Assembly: GCF_003946695.1 (NCBI RefSeq)
Contig: NZ_RHOX01000004.1
Coordinates: 47,630 to 111,629, forward strand
Source of the DNA: Lapidilactobacillus bayanensis
GTDB lineage: Bacteria > Bacillota > Bacilli > Lactobacillales > Lactobacillaceae
Direction of reading: 5' to 3'
Length of the DNA stretch: 64,000 nt
Of this stretch, positions 41,749 through 50,476 are shown piece after piece. Both the position numbers and the translations under genes were made by a program. How positions within the stretch are numbered: the stretch's first letter is position 1; each line of letters starts with the position of its first letter. The notes below the pieces were generated by a model that worked only from the letters and a program-made list of their open reading frames with translations, ran no database searches and was not told the origin of the DNA.

Positions 41749-42396
41749 ATGGCAAACAACGAGGATCATTACAGCGAGGAAAAACTACTAGAGAATAACT
41801 TCCCTAACCTGACGAAAGATTCACCATTATTCCAGCAAAAGTTAACTGATATTCACGAAATCGAACATTCATTACAAACCTTAATGACCTTATGTGGACA
41901 ACAAGAAAATCTACCGGACTTAGATAAAACACCGTTTAGAGTGGTCAAAGCGTTCCTTGAATACACGACTGGTTATCGTGAAAATCCTGAGGAACACTTA
42001 GCCAAGACTTTTGACATTACTCAGAATGACCCGATTATTGTTAAAGACATCGAGTTTTATTCAATGTGCGAACATCACTTTGCTCCCTTCTTCGGTGTTG
42101 CGCACGTTGCTTATATTCCTAATCAAAAAGTTACCGGACTGTCAAAAATTGCGCGAGTTGTCGAAGGTTACGCGCGCCGTTTCCAGGTTCAAGAACGTTT
42201 AACGAATCAAATTGCTGATGCTGTTGTCAACATGCTGGATCCTAAGGGTGTTATCGTTGCGATTGAAGCCAAGCACCTATGCGTTTCCAGCCGTGGGGTC
42301 AAGAAAGAAGACGCTAAGACTTTTACAATTGTCAGCCATGGCGTTTATTCAAGTAACCCGCAACTCCGCTCTGAATTCATGATGGCAATTAAATGA
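41749..42396 (+). CDS. folE: GTP cyclohydrolase I
   Basis: It converts GTP to 7,8-dihydroneopterin triphosphate, the first step to pterins and folate. It is 215 residues. Zinc ligands C107, H110 ([12 protein letters not shown]) and C178 ([11 protein letters not shown]) are present. [21 protein letters not shown] is the family signature (given here only in part as GLSKIARVV). AGGAG precedes the ATG. It is followed after 10 nt by an SDR; no other folate genes are in view. Confidence 0.95.
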   Translation: MANNEDHYSEEKLLENNFPNLTKDSPLFQQKLTDIHEIEHSLQTLMTLCGQQENLPDLDKTPFRVVKAFLEYTTGYRENPEEHLAKTFDITQNDPIIVKDIEFYSMCEHHFAPFFGVAHVAYIPNQKVTGLSKIARVVEGYARRFQVQERLTNQIADAVVNMLDPKGVIVAIEAKHLCVSSRGVKKEDAKTFTIVSHGVYSSNPQLRSEFMMAIK

Positions 42397-42406
42397 GGTT
42401 AGCCCA

Positions 42407-43189
42407 ATGACTGAAGCAAAAGTAGCACTCATCACAGGAAGCTCCCGGGGTATCGGCAAACAAATAGCGAGAACGTTGGCCCATGCTGGCTACGCACTCG
42501 CATTAAACTATCACAATAATCGCGAAGAAGCGCTCGATTTAGCTCAAGAATTAAGCACGGTCACTCACGCCAACATTCAACTTTATCAAGGTGATGTTAG
42601 TGTAGAAACCGACGTTAACACAATGATAACCAAGATTCAGAATGATTTCGGCCACTTAGATATTCTGATTGCGAACGCTGGTCCCTTCATTCATGAAAAT
42701 ATTAAGTTAAAAGATTATTCAACGGCACAATGGCACGAGATGATTGCGACGAATTTAGATAGCTTCTTTTATCTAATCAAAGCAACATTGCCGGCAATGG
42801 AGCAGCAAAAGTGGGGTCGCATTATCGCGCTCGGTTACGACCAAATCGAGCGTCTTTCAGGATGGTCCATGCGCGGTGCTTATGCTGCTGCCAAGACCGG
42901 TGTCGCAACTGCTATCAGAACATTAGCCACAGAAGAAAGCAACACTAACATTACGGCAAATATGGTCTGCCCAGGCGATATTAAAGCCCTCGCTAAAGAA
43001 GCAACAATTGATTCGGCACGTCAGCAGCTAACCACCTTCGCTATCAACGACAAAAGAAAGGCAACAGGTGAAGATGTTGCCCGAGTGATTGCCTTTCTTT
43101 GTGCCGATGATTCTGATTACTTAACTGGTAATATTATTAATTTATCAGGTGGTGAAAACATCATCGCCAGAAAACATGATGGTATTTAA
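42407..43189 (+). CDS. Short-chain dehydrogenase/reductase, possible pterin reductase
   Basis: 260 residues, a classical SDR. It has ITGSSRGIGKQI, IANAGP, and the catalytic YAAAK. The serine position appears as ALGYDQ rather than the usual IS(S). Being 10 nt downstream of folE suggests a reductase acting on a pterin (FolM or sepiapterin-reductase-like). By sequence alone it could also be a 3-oxoacyl-ACP-reductase-like protein. Confidence 0.85.
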   Translation: MTEAKVALITGSSRGIGKQIARTLAHAGYALALNYHNNREEALDLAQELSTVTHANIQLYQGDVSVETDVNTMITKIQNDFGHLDILIANAGPFIHENIKLKDYSTAQWHEMIATNLDSFFYLIKATLPAMEQQKWGRIIALGYDQIERLSGWSMRGAYAAAKTGVATAIRTLATEESNTNITANMVCPGDIKALAKEATIDSARQQLTTFAINDKRKATGEDVARVIAFLCADDSDYLTGNIINLSGGENIIARKHDGI

Positions 43190-43301
43190 TTGACATCCGT
43201 CACAATAATGTCATCTCAGCTTCAAATCAAAAGCCCACTATTTTTGGCAAGAGATTACTAGCAATGATCTGCAACAAACGTTTAGCTTGAGACTCGCAAA
43301 T

Positions 43302-45308
43302 TTAATTAAGCGCTTGAGCGACATCATTGCTGTCAGCAAAGGGTCCCGGAAGCGTTGCTACACCACGATGATTGCCGAAATAGTCTTCTGTAAACTGGAT
43401 ATCGTCACCCGCCGGCGTTTCAAAACGCTGCTCTGGTTCAAACGCCTCGCCTAAATCATTAGAGGTCAGGACATTCGTTTTGAAATTAGCTAACACGTCA
43501 TAAAGATTCGTCTTAATTGTTAATTTCCCATCTTGATCCATCAAGTCAAAAGCAACTTGGTGCTGATCATCCACGAATTTATTACCTTCTTTATTCCAAG
43601 CTTTAGCACCGTTTAAGTAAACATTACCACCAGCCCAAATTGGCAAATGAGCAAATTGGTGAGCGGCCAAATTATCCATATCCATTTCTTGAGCAGCCTT
43701 ACCCTCTAAAGACTTAAAAGGTTGATACCACTCGTCATACGTCTGATAGTCGTCATCGAAGATTGCTGTACCAACTTCTCTATTCTCTTCATCATCTTGA
43801 CCTTCAACAGGCCAGTTCTGAATAAAGATATTATTATAGAAGCGGTCATCACCATGCAGAATCGTTTGAAAACCGGCCACTTCTGTTCGATGTTGAATAT
43901 GATATGGGGTATAACGCGGTTGTTTCACGCCGCGACCGGGATAATCTGTCCCTTCGCCAACACAAGTCAATGAACCCAACATTAAATTATGAACGACAGC
44001 TAATCCTTCGGTCGGCATTCTCAATGAGACTTTGGATAACATGACATTGTTGTCAATCAGAGTTGGTCCATGACTAACTTCAACAAAGATATCCTGGCTC
44101 TGCATTGCGCCAGCAATTCGATGTGCCGTTCCTGCAGGTGGATAATTGTGATCAAAAAGATTCTGGCTAATTCGCGTTCCTTGCGCTTCCCAATCACACC
44201 AAACGCCCATTGTTGTCCAGTCAAAATGATTACGACGAATAATGACGTCAATTGCAGCGTGGAGTTTAATTCCGGCAATCTCAGCACCTGCCAGTTCTTG
44301 CATGTTGTTAATGTGGTGAATATGGTTATCTTCAATTAAACTGAAAACACAGCCTTGACGGCCCACAATACCATCTTGTTCGCAATGATGAATATTACAA
44401 TGACGGACAATGTGATGCCCAATATTTTCTTTTAGCCAACCATGATATTGTCCGCGGCAAACAGCGTCACGTTCCATTTGTGTCGGTGATTTAACATGCT
44501 TGTACGTAAAGTAATGATCATTGTCTGGATCGCGGTATTTGCCCAGCGAGATTCCTGCACAACGACTATGACTAATCTCACAATTCTCGATGATCCAACC
44601 TTTCGACCAATGCGGACCAACCATGCCATCCTGATAAGCTGCTGGTGGTGCCCAAGTTGTTGCCGCTTTGTTAATCTTGAATCCTGATAAGGTAATATAA
44701 TTAACACCAGTTGCTTGTGGCCAAAAAACTTCACGACGTACGTTAATATCAACTTGTTCTTGATTGGGATTCTTCCCTTGAAAGTTTGCGTAGATGATCG
44801 TGTCATTACTTGTTTCATCCTGCTCGGTATACCACTTGTAGATTGAATGCTCAGGGTCCCAAGATTGTGGATAAATTTCTGCTTGCAAACAATCTGCCAA
44901 GCTTGTTGTTTCATAAAGCTGTAAATCATTCAAATAAACAGCACCGGTGTGCTTATTGACCGGTCCCATGTACCAATCACCCATTACAAATGTAGTATAC
45001 GGATTATATGAACCGAAAACACTATTGTTAATCCGCACAACCCAAACATTAGCTTGATATGGTTGCCAATTAGCGACAATTTCGGCACCAGTAATTTCGG
45101 CCGCCAATGGTTCAACACTGCGATAAGTAATCCGGGCAGCTTCAGTTCCCGCCTGAATCGGATTAACGTTCTCGCGATAAGTTCCAGGCAAGACTAGAAC
45201 TTCATCGCCAGGCATTGCTATTTTTGCAGCTTCATTAATTAACTTGTAAGGTCGTTCTTTCGTCCCGTCACCAGCAAAAGTCGCCTTTGCATCAACATAA
45301 ATTTTCAT
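43302..45308 (-). CDS. Beta-xylosidase, glycoside hydrolase family GH120
   Basis: 668 residues, a right-handed beta-helix protein. I recognise it as close to GH120 xylosidases such as Thermoanaerobacterium XylC. Expected catalytic residues are D372 in WCDWEAQGTR and E410 in DIFVEVSHGP, by analogy with that enzyme. There is no signal peptide, so it should act on imported xylo-oligosaccharides in the cytosol. The start is the ATG at 45308 with GGAG upstream. A cre-like site sits 24 bases upstream. No transporter or other xylan gene is next to it. Confidence 0.88.
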   Translation of the reverse strand: MKIYVDAKATFAGDGTKERPYKLINEAAKIAMPGDEVLVLPGTYRENVNPIQAGTEAARITYRSVEPLAAEITGAEIVANWQPYQANVWVVRINNSVFGSYNPYTTFVMGDWYMGPVNKHTGAVYLNDLQLYETTSLADCLQAEIYPQSWDPEHSIYKWYTEQDETSNDTIIYANFQGKNPNQEQVDINVRREVFWPQATGVNYITLSGFKINKAATTWAPPAAYQDGMVGPHWSKGWIIENCEISHSRCAGISLGKYRDPDNDHYFTYKHVKSPTQMERDAVCRGQYHGWLKENIGHHIVRHCNIHHCEQDGIVGRQGCVFSLIEDNHIHHINNMQELAGAEIAGIKLHAAIDVIIRRNHFDWTTMGVWCDWEAQGTRISQNLFDHNYPPAGTAHRIAGAMQSQDIFVEVSHGPTLIDNNVMLSKVSLRMPTEGLAVVHNLMLGSLTCVGEGTDYPGRGVKQPRYTPYHIQHRTEVAGFQTILHGDDRFYNNIFIQNWPVEGQDDEENREVGTAIFDDDYQTYDEWYQPFKSLEGKAAQEMDMDNLAAHQFAHLPIWAGGNVYLNGAKAWNKEGNKFVDDQHQVAFDLMDQDGKLTIKTNLYDVLANFKTNVLTSNDLGEAFEPEQRFETPAGDDIQFTEDYFGNHRGVATLPGPFADSNDVAQALN

Positions 45309-45331
45309 GTGCTGTCTCCTCACTATTTCAC

Positions 45332-45345
45332 TTAAAGCGTTTACA
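45332..45345. promoter_or_regulatory. cre-like site (CcpA) before the GH120 gene
   Basis: Read on the minus strand, TGTAAACGCTTTAA matches the catabolite-responsive element TGWAANCGNTNWCA at 13 of 14 positions. It lies between the promoter region and the start codon, which fits repression by CcpA in the presence of good sugars. Confidence 0.7.
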
Positions 45346-45482
45346 AAACCGAGACCATTGTATCTAAGAACCGAGCAAATGTCGATGGTGATTATTACTT
45401 TTTTAGCGGTACAAAGTTTGCTAATTATTAATCGTCAGGTACATGCTTTAAAAAGGATGAAAGACTAGCATTCTCAAAACAC

Positions 45483-45522
45483 AAAAAATGGAACTTGGGT
45501 AAATATCCCAGTTCCATTTTTG
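45483..45522. terminator. Bidirectional terminator after the ABC-F gene
   Basis: AAAAATGGAACTTGGG pairs with CCCAGTTCCATTTTT, with T-runs on both strands. It lies about 65 bases after the ABC-F stop. Confidence 0.85.
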
Positions 45523-45585
45523 GTATCATGGTAAAATTCAAGTCGTTTTCTGTGCCACTTCTGTCATTTAGTCGTGCTCTAAATT

Positions 45586-47208
45586 TTAATACAGTTCTTT
45601 AACTCGCGCCTGTGTGACATCATGCGTCAAAAATTCATCTAGCGTTGTTTCTGCACGATCAACCACACCTTTTGCAGAAACCTCGACGATGTGATTAGCA
45701 ATAGTCTGAATGAATTGATGATCATGCGACGTAAAAATAATAGCGCCCTTAAAATCAACTAAGCCATCATTTAACGACGTGATTGATTCCAAATCCAGAT
45801 GATTAGTCGGATCATCCATAATCAAAGTATTAGCCTTCAGCAACATCATCTTAGAAAGAATACAACGAACTTTTTCGCCACCAGACAAAACCGCAATCTT
45901 CTTCTCAATCTCATCGCCAGAGAATAACATCTTACCTAAGAAACCCCGCAAGAAAGTATTGTCATCTTCGCCCGGCTCAGCGAATTGGCGCAACCAATCG
46001 AGAATATCTAATGATTCATCATTAAAGGCCGAATTTGTATCCTTTGGTAAATAAGAACGTGTGCTCGTTACGCCCCAAGTTACAGTACCTTCGTCAGGTT
46101 CTAAATCACCAGCTAAAATCTGCATCATTGTTGTCGAAGCTAAATCGTTACGCGACATAATTGCGACTTTTTCGTCAGGGCGAACAATAAAACTAATATT
46201 GTCCAACACCTTCACACCTTCGATCGTCTTAGAAACATTTTCGACCCGCAACAAATCATTGCCTAATTGCCGATCAAAGTTAAATTTGACGAATGGATAT
46301 TTCCGGGAGGATGGTTTAAGATCATCTAGCGAAATCTTATCCAATTGTTTTTTTCGCGACGTTGCCTGTTTAGATTTAGAGGCATTGGCAGAGAAACGCG
46401 CAATAAATTCTTGCAACTGCTTAATCTGCTCTTCTTTTTTACTATTCTGTTGCGCCGCCAGCTTGGTAGCTAAGCGACTTGATTCCAGCCAGAAGTCATA
46501 ATTACCGACGAACATTTTAATTTGCCCGAAGTCAACATCACACATGCTTGTACAAACCTGATTCAAAAAGTGACGGTCATGAGAAACAACGATGACTAAG
46601 TTAGGGAAACTGGCCAAGAAGTTCTCCAGCCAAGACTCAGTTTGCATATCTAAACCGTTCGTTGGTTCGTCCAATAATAAAATATCAGGCTTGCCAAATA
46701 GCGCCTGCCCTAGCAGAATCTTTACTTTTTGTGGTTCAGACATTTCGCTCATCTTTTGTTGTTGCAAAGATTCGTCAATGTCTAACTCGTTTAGTAATTG
46801 TGCTGCTTCGATTTCTGCATTCCAACCATCAAGTTCAGCAAAACGCCCCTCAAGTTCGGCCGCCTTAATACCATCTGCTTCACTAAAATCCTCTTTAGCA
46901 TACAAAGCATCTTTTTCCAGCATGATTGAATAAAGCTCTTTGTGCCCCTGAATAACCGTATCAATCACAGTGAAATTATCAAAAGCAAAGTGATCTTGGA
47001 CCAAACTAGACATTCGCTTGTTGGTTTCAATGCTAACCGATCCAGAACTTGGTTGTAATTTACCTTCCAACAATTTAAGGAACGTCGATTTGCCGGCGCC
47101 ATTAGCACCGATCACACCGTAGCAATTACCAGCAATAAACTTCAAATTCACGTCTTCATATAATTTATGGCCATCTAAAGTAAGGCTCATGTTACTAATT
47201 GTAATCAA
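45586..47208 (-). CDS. ABC-F family ATPase (YbiT/YkpA-like)
   Basis: 540 residues with two ABC domains and no membrane segment; ABC-F proteins act on ribosomes. Domain 1 has Walker A GANGAGKST and Walker B LLLDEPTNGLD but a weak signature (MSEPQKVK). Domain 2 has a degenerate Walker A (MSRNDLASTT), a good signature LSGGEKVR and MDDPTNHLD. The charged linker is near residues 240-300. The pattern fits the YbiT/YkpA branch rather than a known resistance factor. The start appears to be TTG at 47208. Confidence 0.92.
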   Translation of the reverse strand: MITISNMSLTLDGHKLYEDVNLKFIAGNCYGVIGANGAGKSTFLKLLEGKLQPSSGSVSIETNKRMSSLVQDHFAFDNFTVIDTVIQGHKELYSIMLEKDALYAKEDFSEADGIKAAELEGRFAELDGWNAEIEAAQLLNELDIDESLQQQKMSEMSEPQKVKILLGQALFGKPDILLLDEPTNGLDMQTESWLENFLASFPNLVIVVSHDRHFLNQVCTSMCDVDFGQIKMFVGNYDFWLESSRLATKLAAQQNSKKEEQIKQLQEFIARFSANASKSKQATSRKKQLDKISLDDLKPSSRKYPFVKFNFDRQLGNDLLRVENVSKTIEGVKVLDNISFIVRPDEKVAIMSRNDLASTTMMQILAGDLEPDEGTVTWGVTSTRSYLPKDTNSAFNDESLDILDWLRQFAEPGEDDNTFLRGFLGKMLFSGDEIEKKIAVLSGGEKVRCILSKMMLLKANTLIMDDPTNHLDLESITSLNDGLVDFKGAIIFTSHDHQFIQTIANHIVEVSAKGVVDRAETTLDEFLTHDVTQARVKELY

Positions 47209-47239
47209 ATATTTATCCCTTTTCCTTTGTTTATACTAA

Positions 47240-47264
47240 AAGCCAGCAGCAACGCTGTTGGCTT
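47240..47264 (-). promoter_or_regulatory. Terminator-like hairpin in the ABC-F leader
   Basis: On the minus strand AAGCCAACAGC and GCTGCTGGCTT form a stem with one mismatch and a 3-nt loop, followed by TTTTAG, about 30 bases upstream of the start codon. It could be an attenuator, but the T-run is short. Confidence 0.35.
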
Positions 47265-47512
47265 AATTATTTGCACATTCTGGTCATGATATTTAGTAAT
47301 TTGGCTCAATGCTATTATTCTATCCCGAGTAACATGTCTTTGTCAAAGACATTCTATCTTGATCAGGTTCTTGACCGAGCACTGGACAATATTTAATGAT
47401 GAAGTATAAACGATGATGATAAAAATTGGCAAAATTTAAAAATAACTTTTATCGATTGTAACGTATTTATAAGTGTTGCTACCCTCCGGCAATGAGAGGA
47501 GGTGAGACGCTA

Positions 47513-47596
47513 ATGCTCGAGAATTTTTGGGCGCCACTGACGATTACCTTGATTGGTATTGTTTGCCAATGGTGGCTGAACCATAAGGATGAATGA
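47513..47596 (+). CDS. Fst/Ldr-type type I toxin peptide
   Basis: A 27-residue peptide: MLENFWAPLTI at the start, a hydrophobic stretch TLIGIVCQWW, and the end WLNHKDE. The short transmembrane segment followed by WL and a charged tail is the Fst/Lpt toxin pattern; these peptides damage membranes when the antisense RNA is lost. AGGAGGTGA lies ten bases upstream and faces ACCCTCC in the leader, which could mask it. GTTGCTAC (47475-47482) and GTAGCAAC (47609-47616) could close the mRNA ends. The rest of the 682-bp gap holds the antisense RNA and nothing else clear. Confidence 0.8.
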   Translation: MLENFWAPLTITLIGIVCQWWLNHKDE

Positions 47597-47647
47597 CAGT
47601 GCCGTCCTGTAGCAACGTTTCAGCGCACCCGCTTTTTTAAAAAATGT

Positions 47648-47684
47648 CAAAAAAGCCCCCTAACTCAGACCAGTTAGGGGGCTT
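47648..47684. terminator. Shared terminator of toxin mRNA and antisense RNA
   Basis: A perfect 12-bp stem AGCCCCCTAACT/AGTTAGGGGGCT. The minus strand has a clear T-run (TTTTTT). A shared bidirectional terminator between converging RNAs is a hallmark of par/Fst loci. Confidence 0.85.
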
Positions 47685-47718
47685 GGTGCATGGTGAGACA
47701 TGCTCGAGATATTTCACC
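47648..47718 (-). ncRNA. Antisense antitoxin RNA (RNA II-like)
   Basis: Predicted from a promoter at 47722-47749 to the shared terminator, about 70 nt. It contains the complement of GGTGAGACATGCTCGAGA (47692-47709). This is a direct repeat of GGTGAGAC-gcta-ATGCTCGAGA at 47501-47522, which covers the toxin start codon and lies beside its ribosome site. The antisense RNA can thus pair with the toxin start region and the terminator. Confidence 0.75.
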
Positions 47719-47721
47719 TTT

Positions 47722-47749
47722 ATTATATCAGGTTACGGTTTAAAAACAA
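47722..47749 (-). promoter_or_regulatory. Promoter of the antisense antitoxin RNA
   Basis: On the minus strand TTGTTT (47749-47744), a 16-bp spacer and a perfect TATAAT (47727-47722). Confidence 0.75.
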
Positions 47750-47890
47750 GTTCTCGCTTTTTTGAGATGTCTGTCATAGATAATAGCTGCATCTAGAATC
47801 TGTAACGCTTAAATAATCCCAGACCAATTCTAACACCAAATAGAAAGCGGAAAATAACATAAATCAATTCAAACTTAACCAGTAAAATTG

Positions 47891-48772
47891 CTATTCCTGA
47901 TTTATTCGCAGAAACTGCAAAGTGACGCGAAACCACCCATCTTCGGCTTGTAAATTCATTTTGCCATTTAATTGTGTCATCAAGGTATTAACGATGCTTA
48001 GACCTAAACCAGTACTATCTTGACGCGCCGGATCTCCTGTGTAAAATCGATCAGTCAGCTGACTGACGTCAGGAATAGTCGCATTAGTTTGATTAGCAAA
48101 AACCACACGAACATGTTTTAAATCAGGCTCATCCAATGACACGGTTAGTGTGCCACTAGCATACTTCAACCAATTCCCAATTAAATTTTGGATAACTCGG
48201 GTCACCATTTCTTTGTCAGTATTCAGTTGAACATCAGAAGCTAAATCGGGAATCAAGGTGAGCTGGCGTTCAGTAAGCTCGTCGAAGACATCGAAAAGTT
48301 GAACCTGAATAAGTTGTGTAAGATTGATACTTTCTAGATGCAATCTTGTCGTTTGTTCTTGAATGAGATTGTAGTCCATCAAATAACGTAAATAGTAATT
48401 CACAGCGGTTAAATTATGGGCAATTCGACTAAGATGATTATCGTTTGGTGCAGATTTCTGCAGAAGTTGAACATAACCCGATGCAACTGTCAATGGCGTC
48501 TTAATGTCATGTGTGAGATTAGTTAGCATCATATGAACCTGCTGTTGCTGCCGAACGTGCTCTTCTTTCAAAGTACGATTCTGAATGAGGCTGTGATTGA
48601 TTGCTTTAACTAGCCGAGTAAAGATAGGCCAACTCGTCTGTGTCGTTAATTCAGCATTGGTCTCATGGGTATTGATATAAGTCAAATCGATAATTAAGCG
48701 GCGCAATTCAAGAATCAATAATGTACTGACAGTCAATGAAAACATTAAAAGTAAAACTAAAATCCAAATCAC
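47891..48772 (-). CDS. Sensor histidine kinase
   Basis: 293 residues. A single membrane segment at the N-terminus (residues 1-22) is followed by a HisKA domain with H88 in NLTHDIKTPLT. The ATPase domain has N-box NLIGNWLKYA and G-box DSTGLGLSIV. There is little or no extracellular domain, as in intramembrane-sensing kinases that work with ABC transporters. It lies 15 nt after its response regulator. Confidence 0.92.
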   Translation of the reverse strand: MIWILVLLLMFSLTVSTLLILELRRLIIDLTYINTHETNAELTTQTSWPIFTRLVKAINHSLIQNRTLKEEHVRQQQQVHMMLTNLTHDIKTPLTVASGYVQLLQKSAPNDNHLSRIAHNLTAVNYYLRYLMDYNLIQEQTTRLHLESINLTQLIQVQLFDVFDELTERQLTLIPDLASDVQLNTDKEMVTRVIQNLIGNWLKYASGTLTVSLDEPDLKHVRVVFANQTNATIPDVSQLTDRFYTGDPARQDSTGLGLSIVNTLMTQLNGKMNLQAEDGWFRVTLQFLRINQE

Positions 48773-48787
48773 CGACTCACCCCTTCC

Positions 48788-49465
48788 TTACAACAAGCGC
48801 ACACCAATACCCCAGATGGTCGTAATATAAACTTGTTTTGATTCAAATTCATTGAGTTTGGTTCGTAGATTACTCAAATGAACGTTCAAGGTATTTTCAG
48901 AATCTAAATAAGGCTCTTGCCAGACTTGTTCATACAAGGCAGACTTGGAAAAGACTTGATGAGGATGTTTCATCAGAACTGCCAGTAGTGCAAATTCTTT
49001 TTTTGGCAGATCGAGAATCCGTCCGCTAATGGTGACAGTATGCATTTTAGGATCAAGACACAATTCACTAACCACTAGTTTTTCAGCACCGTCAGCAAAA
49101 TTGTCTCGTTGAAGGTGACGTAGTTGCACATTGACCCGGGCAACTAACTCGTCCAGATCAAATGGCTTCGTTAAATAATCATTGGCCCCTTCATTAAGAA
49201 CTGAGACAATATGTTCCTTATCCTGAACGGCTGTCAGAACGAGAACGGGAATATTTGAGGTCTTACGAATTTGCTTTAAGACACTCTCACCAGTGACACC
49301 AGGCAGCATTAAATCTAAGATCACAAGATCAATCATAGCCGTTCGAAATTCATGAAGGCCTTGAACGCCGTTTAACGCCTGAATAACAGTTGCTTGCGGT
49401 CTTAAAACCTCTGCAAGTAAATCTTGAATATCCAGATTATCTTCAACTACAAGAATTGTTGCCAT
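48788..49465 (-). CDS. OmpR/PhoB-family response regulator
   Basis: 225 residues. The receiver domain has the phosphoacceptor D51 (VILDLMLPG) and the lysine in YLTKPFDLDE. The C-terminal winged helix is of the OmpR type (FALLAVLMKHPHQVFSKSAL). The start is the ATG at 49465 with GGAG upstream. It likely binds the CTTAA repeats ahead of the ABC genes (51442-51468). Confidence 0.94.
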   Translation of the reverse strand: MATILVVEDNLDIQDLLAEVLRPQATVIQALNGVQGLHEFRTAMIDLVILDLMLPGVTGESVLKQIRKTSNIPVLVLTAVQDKEHIVSVLNEGANDYLTKPFDLDELVARVNVQLRHLQRDNFADGAEKLVVSELCLDPKMHTVTISGRILDLPKKEFALLAVLMKHPHQVFSKSALYEQVWQEPYLDSENTLNVHLSNLRTKLNEFESKQVYITTIWGIGVRLL

Positions 49466-49705
49466 CACGTCTCCACCTTTTCTATGTCCTAGTATAGCTA
49501 TAAATTATGAAGTGAGCAATCAAAATTTTATTTGCTGAATGGCGGTAATTGTCAGTCATCATCAACTAATACTGGTCCCTATATGAGGTTAATAGACGTC
49601 GTCAGAACAAAACGCAACAAGTACAACGTATGTGTTTACCGATATAAGTCCGCTCGAAGTCGTGTCATCATTTCTGATCTTCTTTCTGTAATTGGCAGTA
49701 CTTCT

Positions 49706-50476
49706 TTACAGCTCCTTACGGCGAATCAACATGGTTGAGATAAAAATACTCATGACTAGTACACAAAAACTAACCATGATATAGCCAAAGAGTTGATCAC
49801 TTCTAATAAGACCAAAAGCAATTCGATTAGCAACTCCGAAAAAGTCAGCATATTCGAGCCAGTGCCAATTAGTGATCAGTGTGATCGTCCCAATAAGTAT
49901 TGGCCACAGCACGACGAAGACAGCACTAATGACAAGCGAGCTAGTCGCAATGAGTACTAAAATCGCTAGGCTAAAGATAACACTCACGAAAAATGTTGTG
50001 GTCCATAGCGTTGTTCCTAGAGCTAACAGCAATTCACCTACACTAGTGCCCATAGGCCGCTGCACAATTAAGGCTGAAAGAAAGGCCGTTAAATAATAAA
50101 GACCCATAAAAATAATAAAGTTAACGACTAGCGTAAAATATTTGGCCAAAATAAATTGCAGCCGCGATAATCCTGAGACTAAAGTATTTTTATAAAGGTG
50201 ATGATTAAATTCATAGCCAATCACAATCGTAAATAGACCAATGAATAAATACAGCAGAACAGTACTGGACAAAGTTGCGGCGTGAATGCTGTCTAAGATA
50301 GACCAACTTTTGTTGTCCAAAGCTTCCAAAGGTTTTTCAGTCGCGCTAACCATAACACCGCCAACTGTTTTGAAGCCAACGATTAAGATAGCGTAGATAA
50401 CAATCAGTAACGCGGTAATGAATGTTCCCAATGTGTGGCGCTGACGATACAAATCGGCTCGTATTTGGGCAATCAT
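49706..50476 (-). CDS. ABC transporter permease (bacteriocin-protection type)
   Basis: 256 residues with six transmembrane segments (for example GTFITALLIVIYAILIVGF and VLLYLFIGLFTIVIGYEF). EFNHHLYKNTLVSGLSRLQF resembles the NukE/MutE-like permeases for lantibiotic immunity. It overlaps the ATPase gene by 4 nt. The 240-bp gap to the regulator downstream holds no gene I can see. Confidence 0.87.
   Translation of the reverse strand: MIAQIRADLYRQRHTLGTFITALLIVIYAILIVGFKTVGGVMVSATEKPLEALDNKSWSILDSIHAATLSSTVLLYLFIGLFTIVIGYEFNHHLYKNTLVSGLSRLQFILAKYFTLVVNFIIFMGLYYLTAFLSALIVQRPMGTSVGELLLALGTTLWTTTFFVSVIFSLAILVLIATSSLVISAVFVVLWPILIGTITLITNWHWLEYADFFGVANRIAFGLIRSDQLFGYIMVSFCVLVMSIFISTMLIRRKEL

Noticed and set aside
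44057..44929. ORFs of 92 and 165 codons inside the GH120 gene
   Set aside because: They are shifted-frame shadows of the xylosidase and have no ribosome sites.
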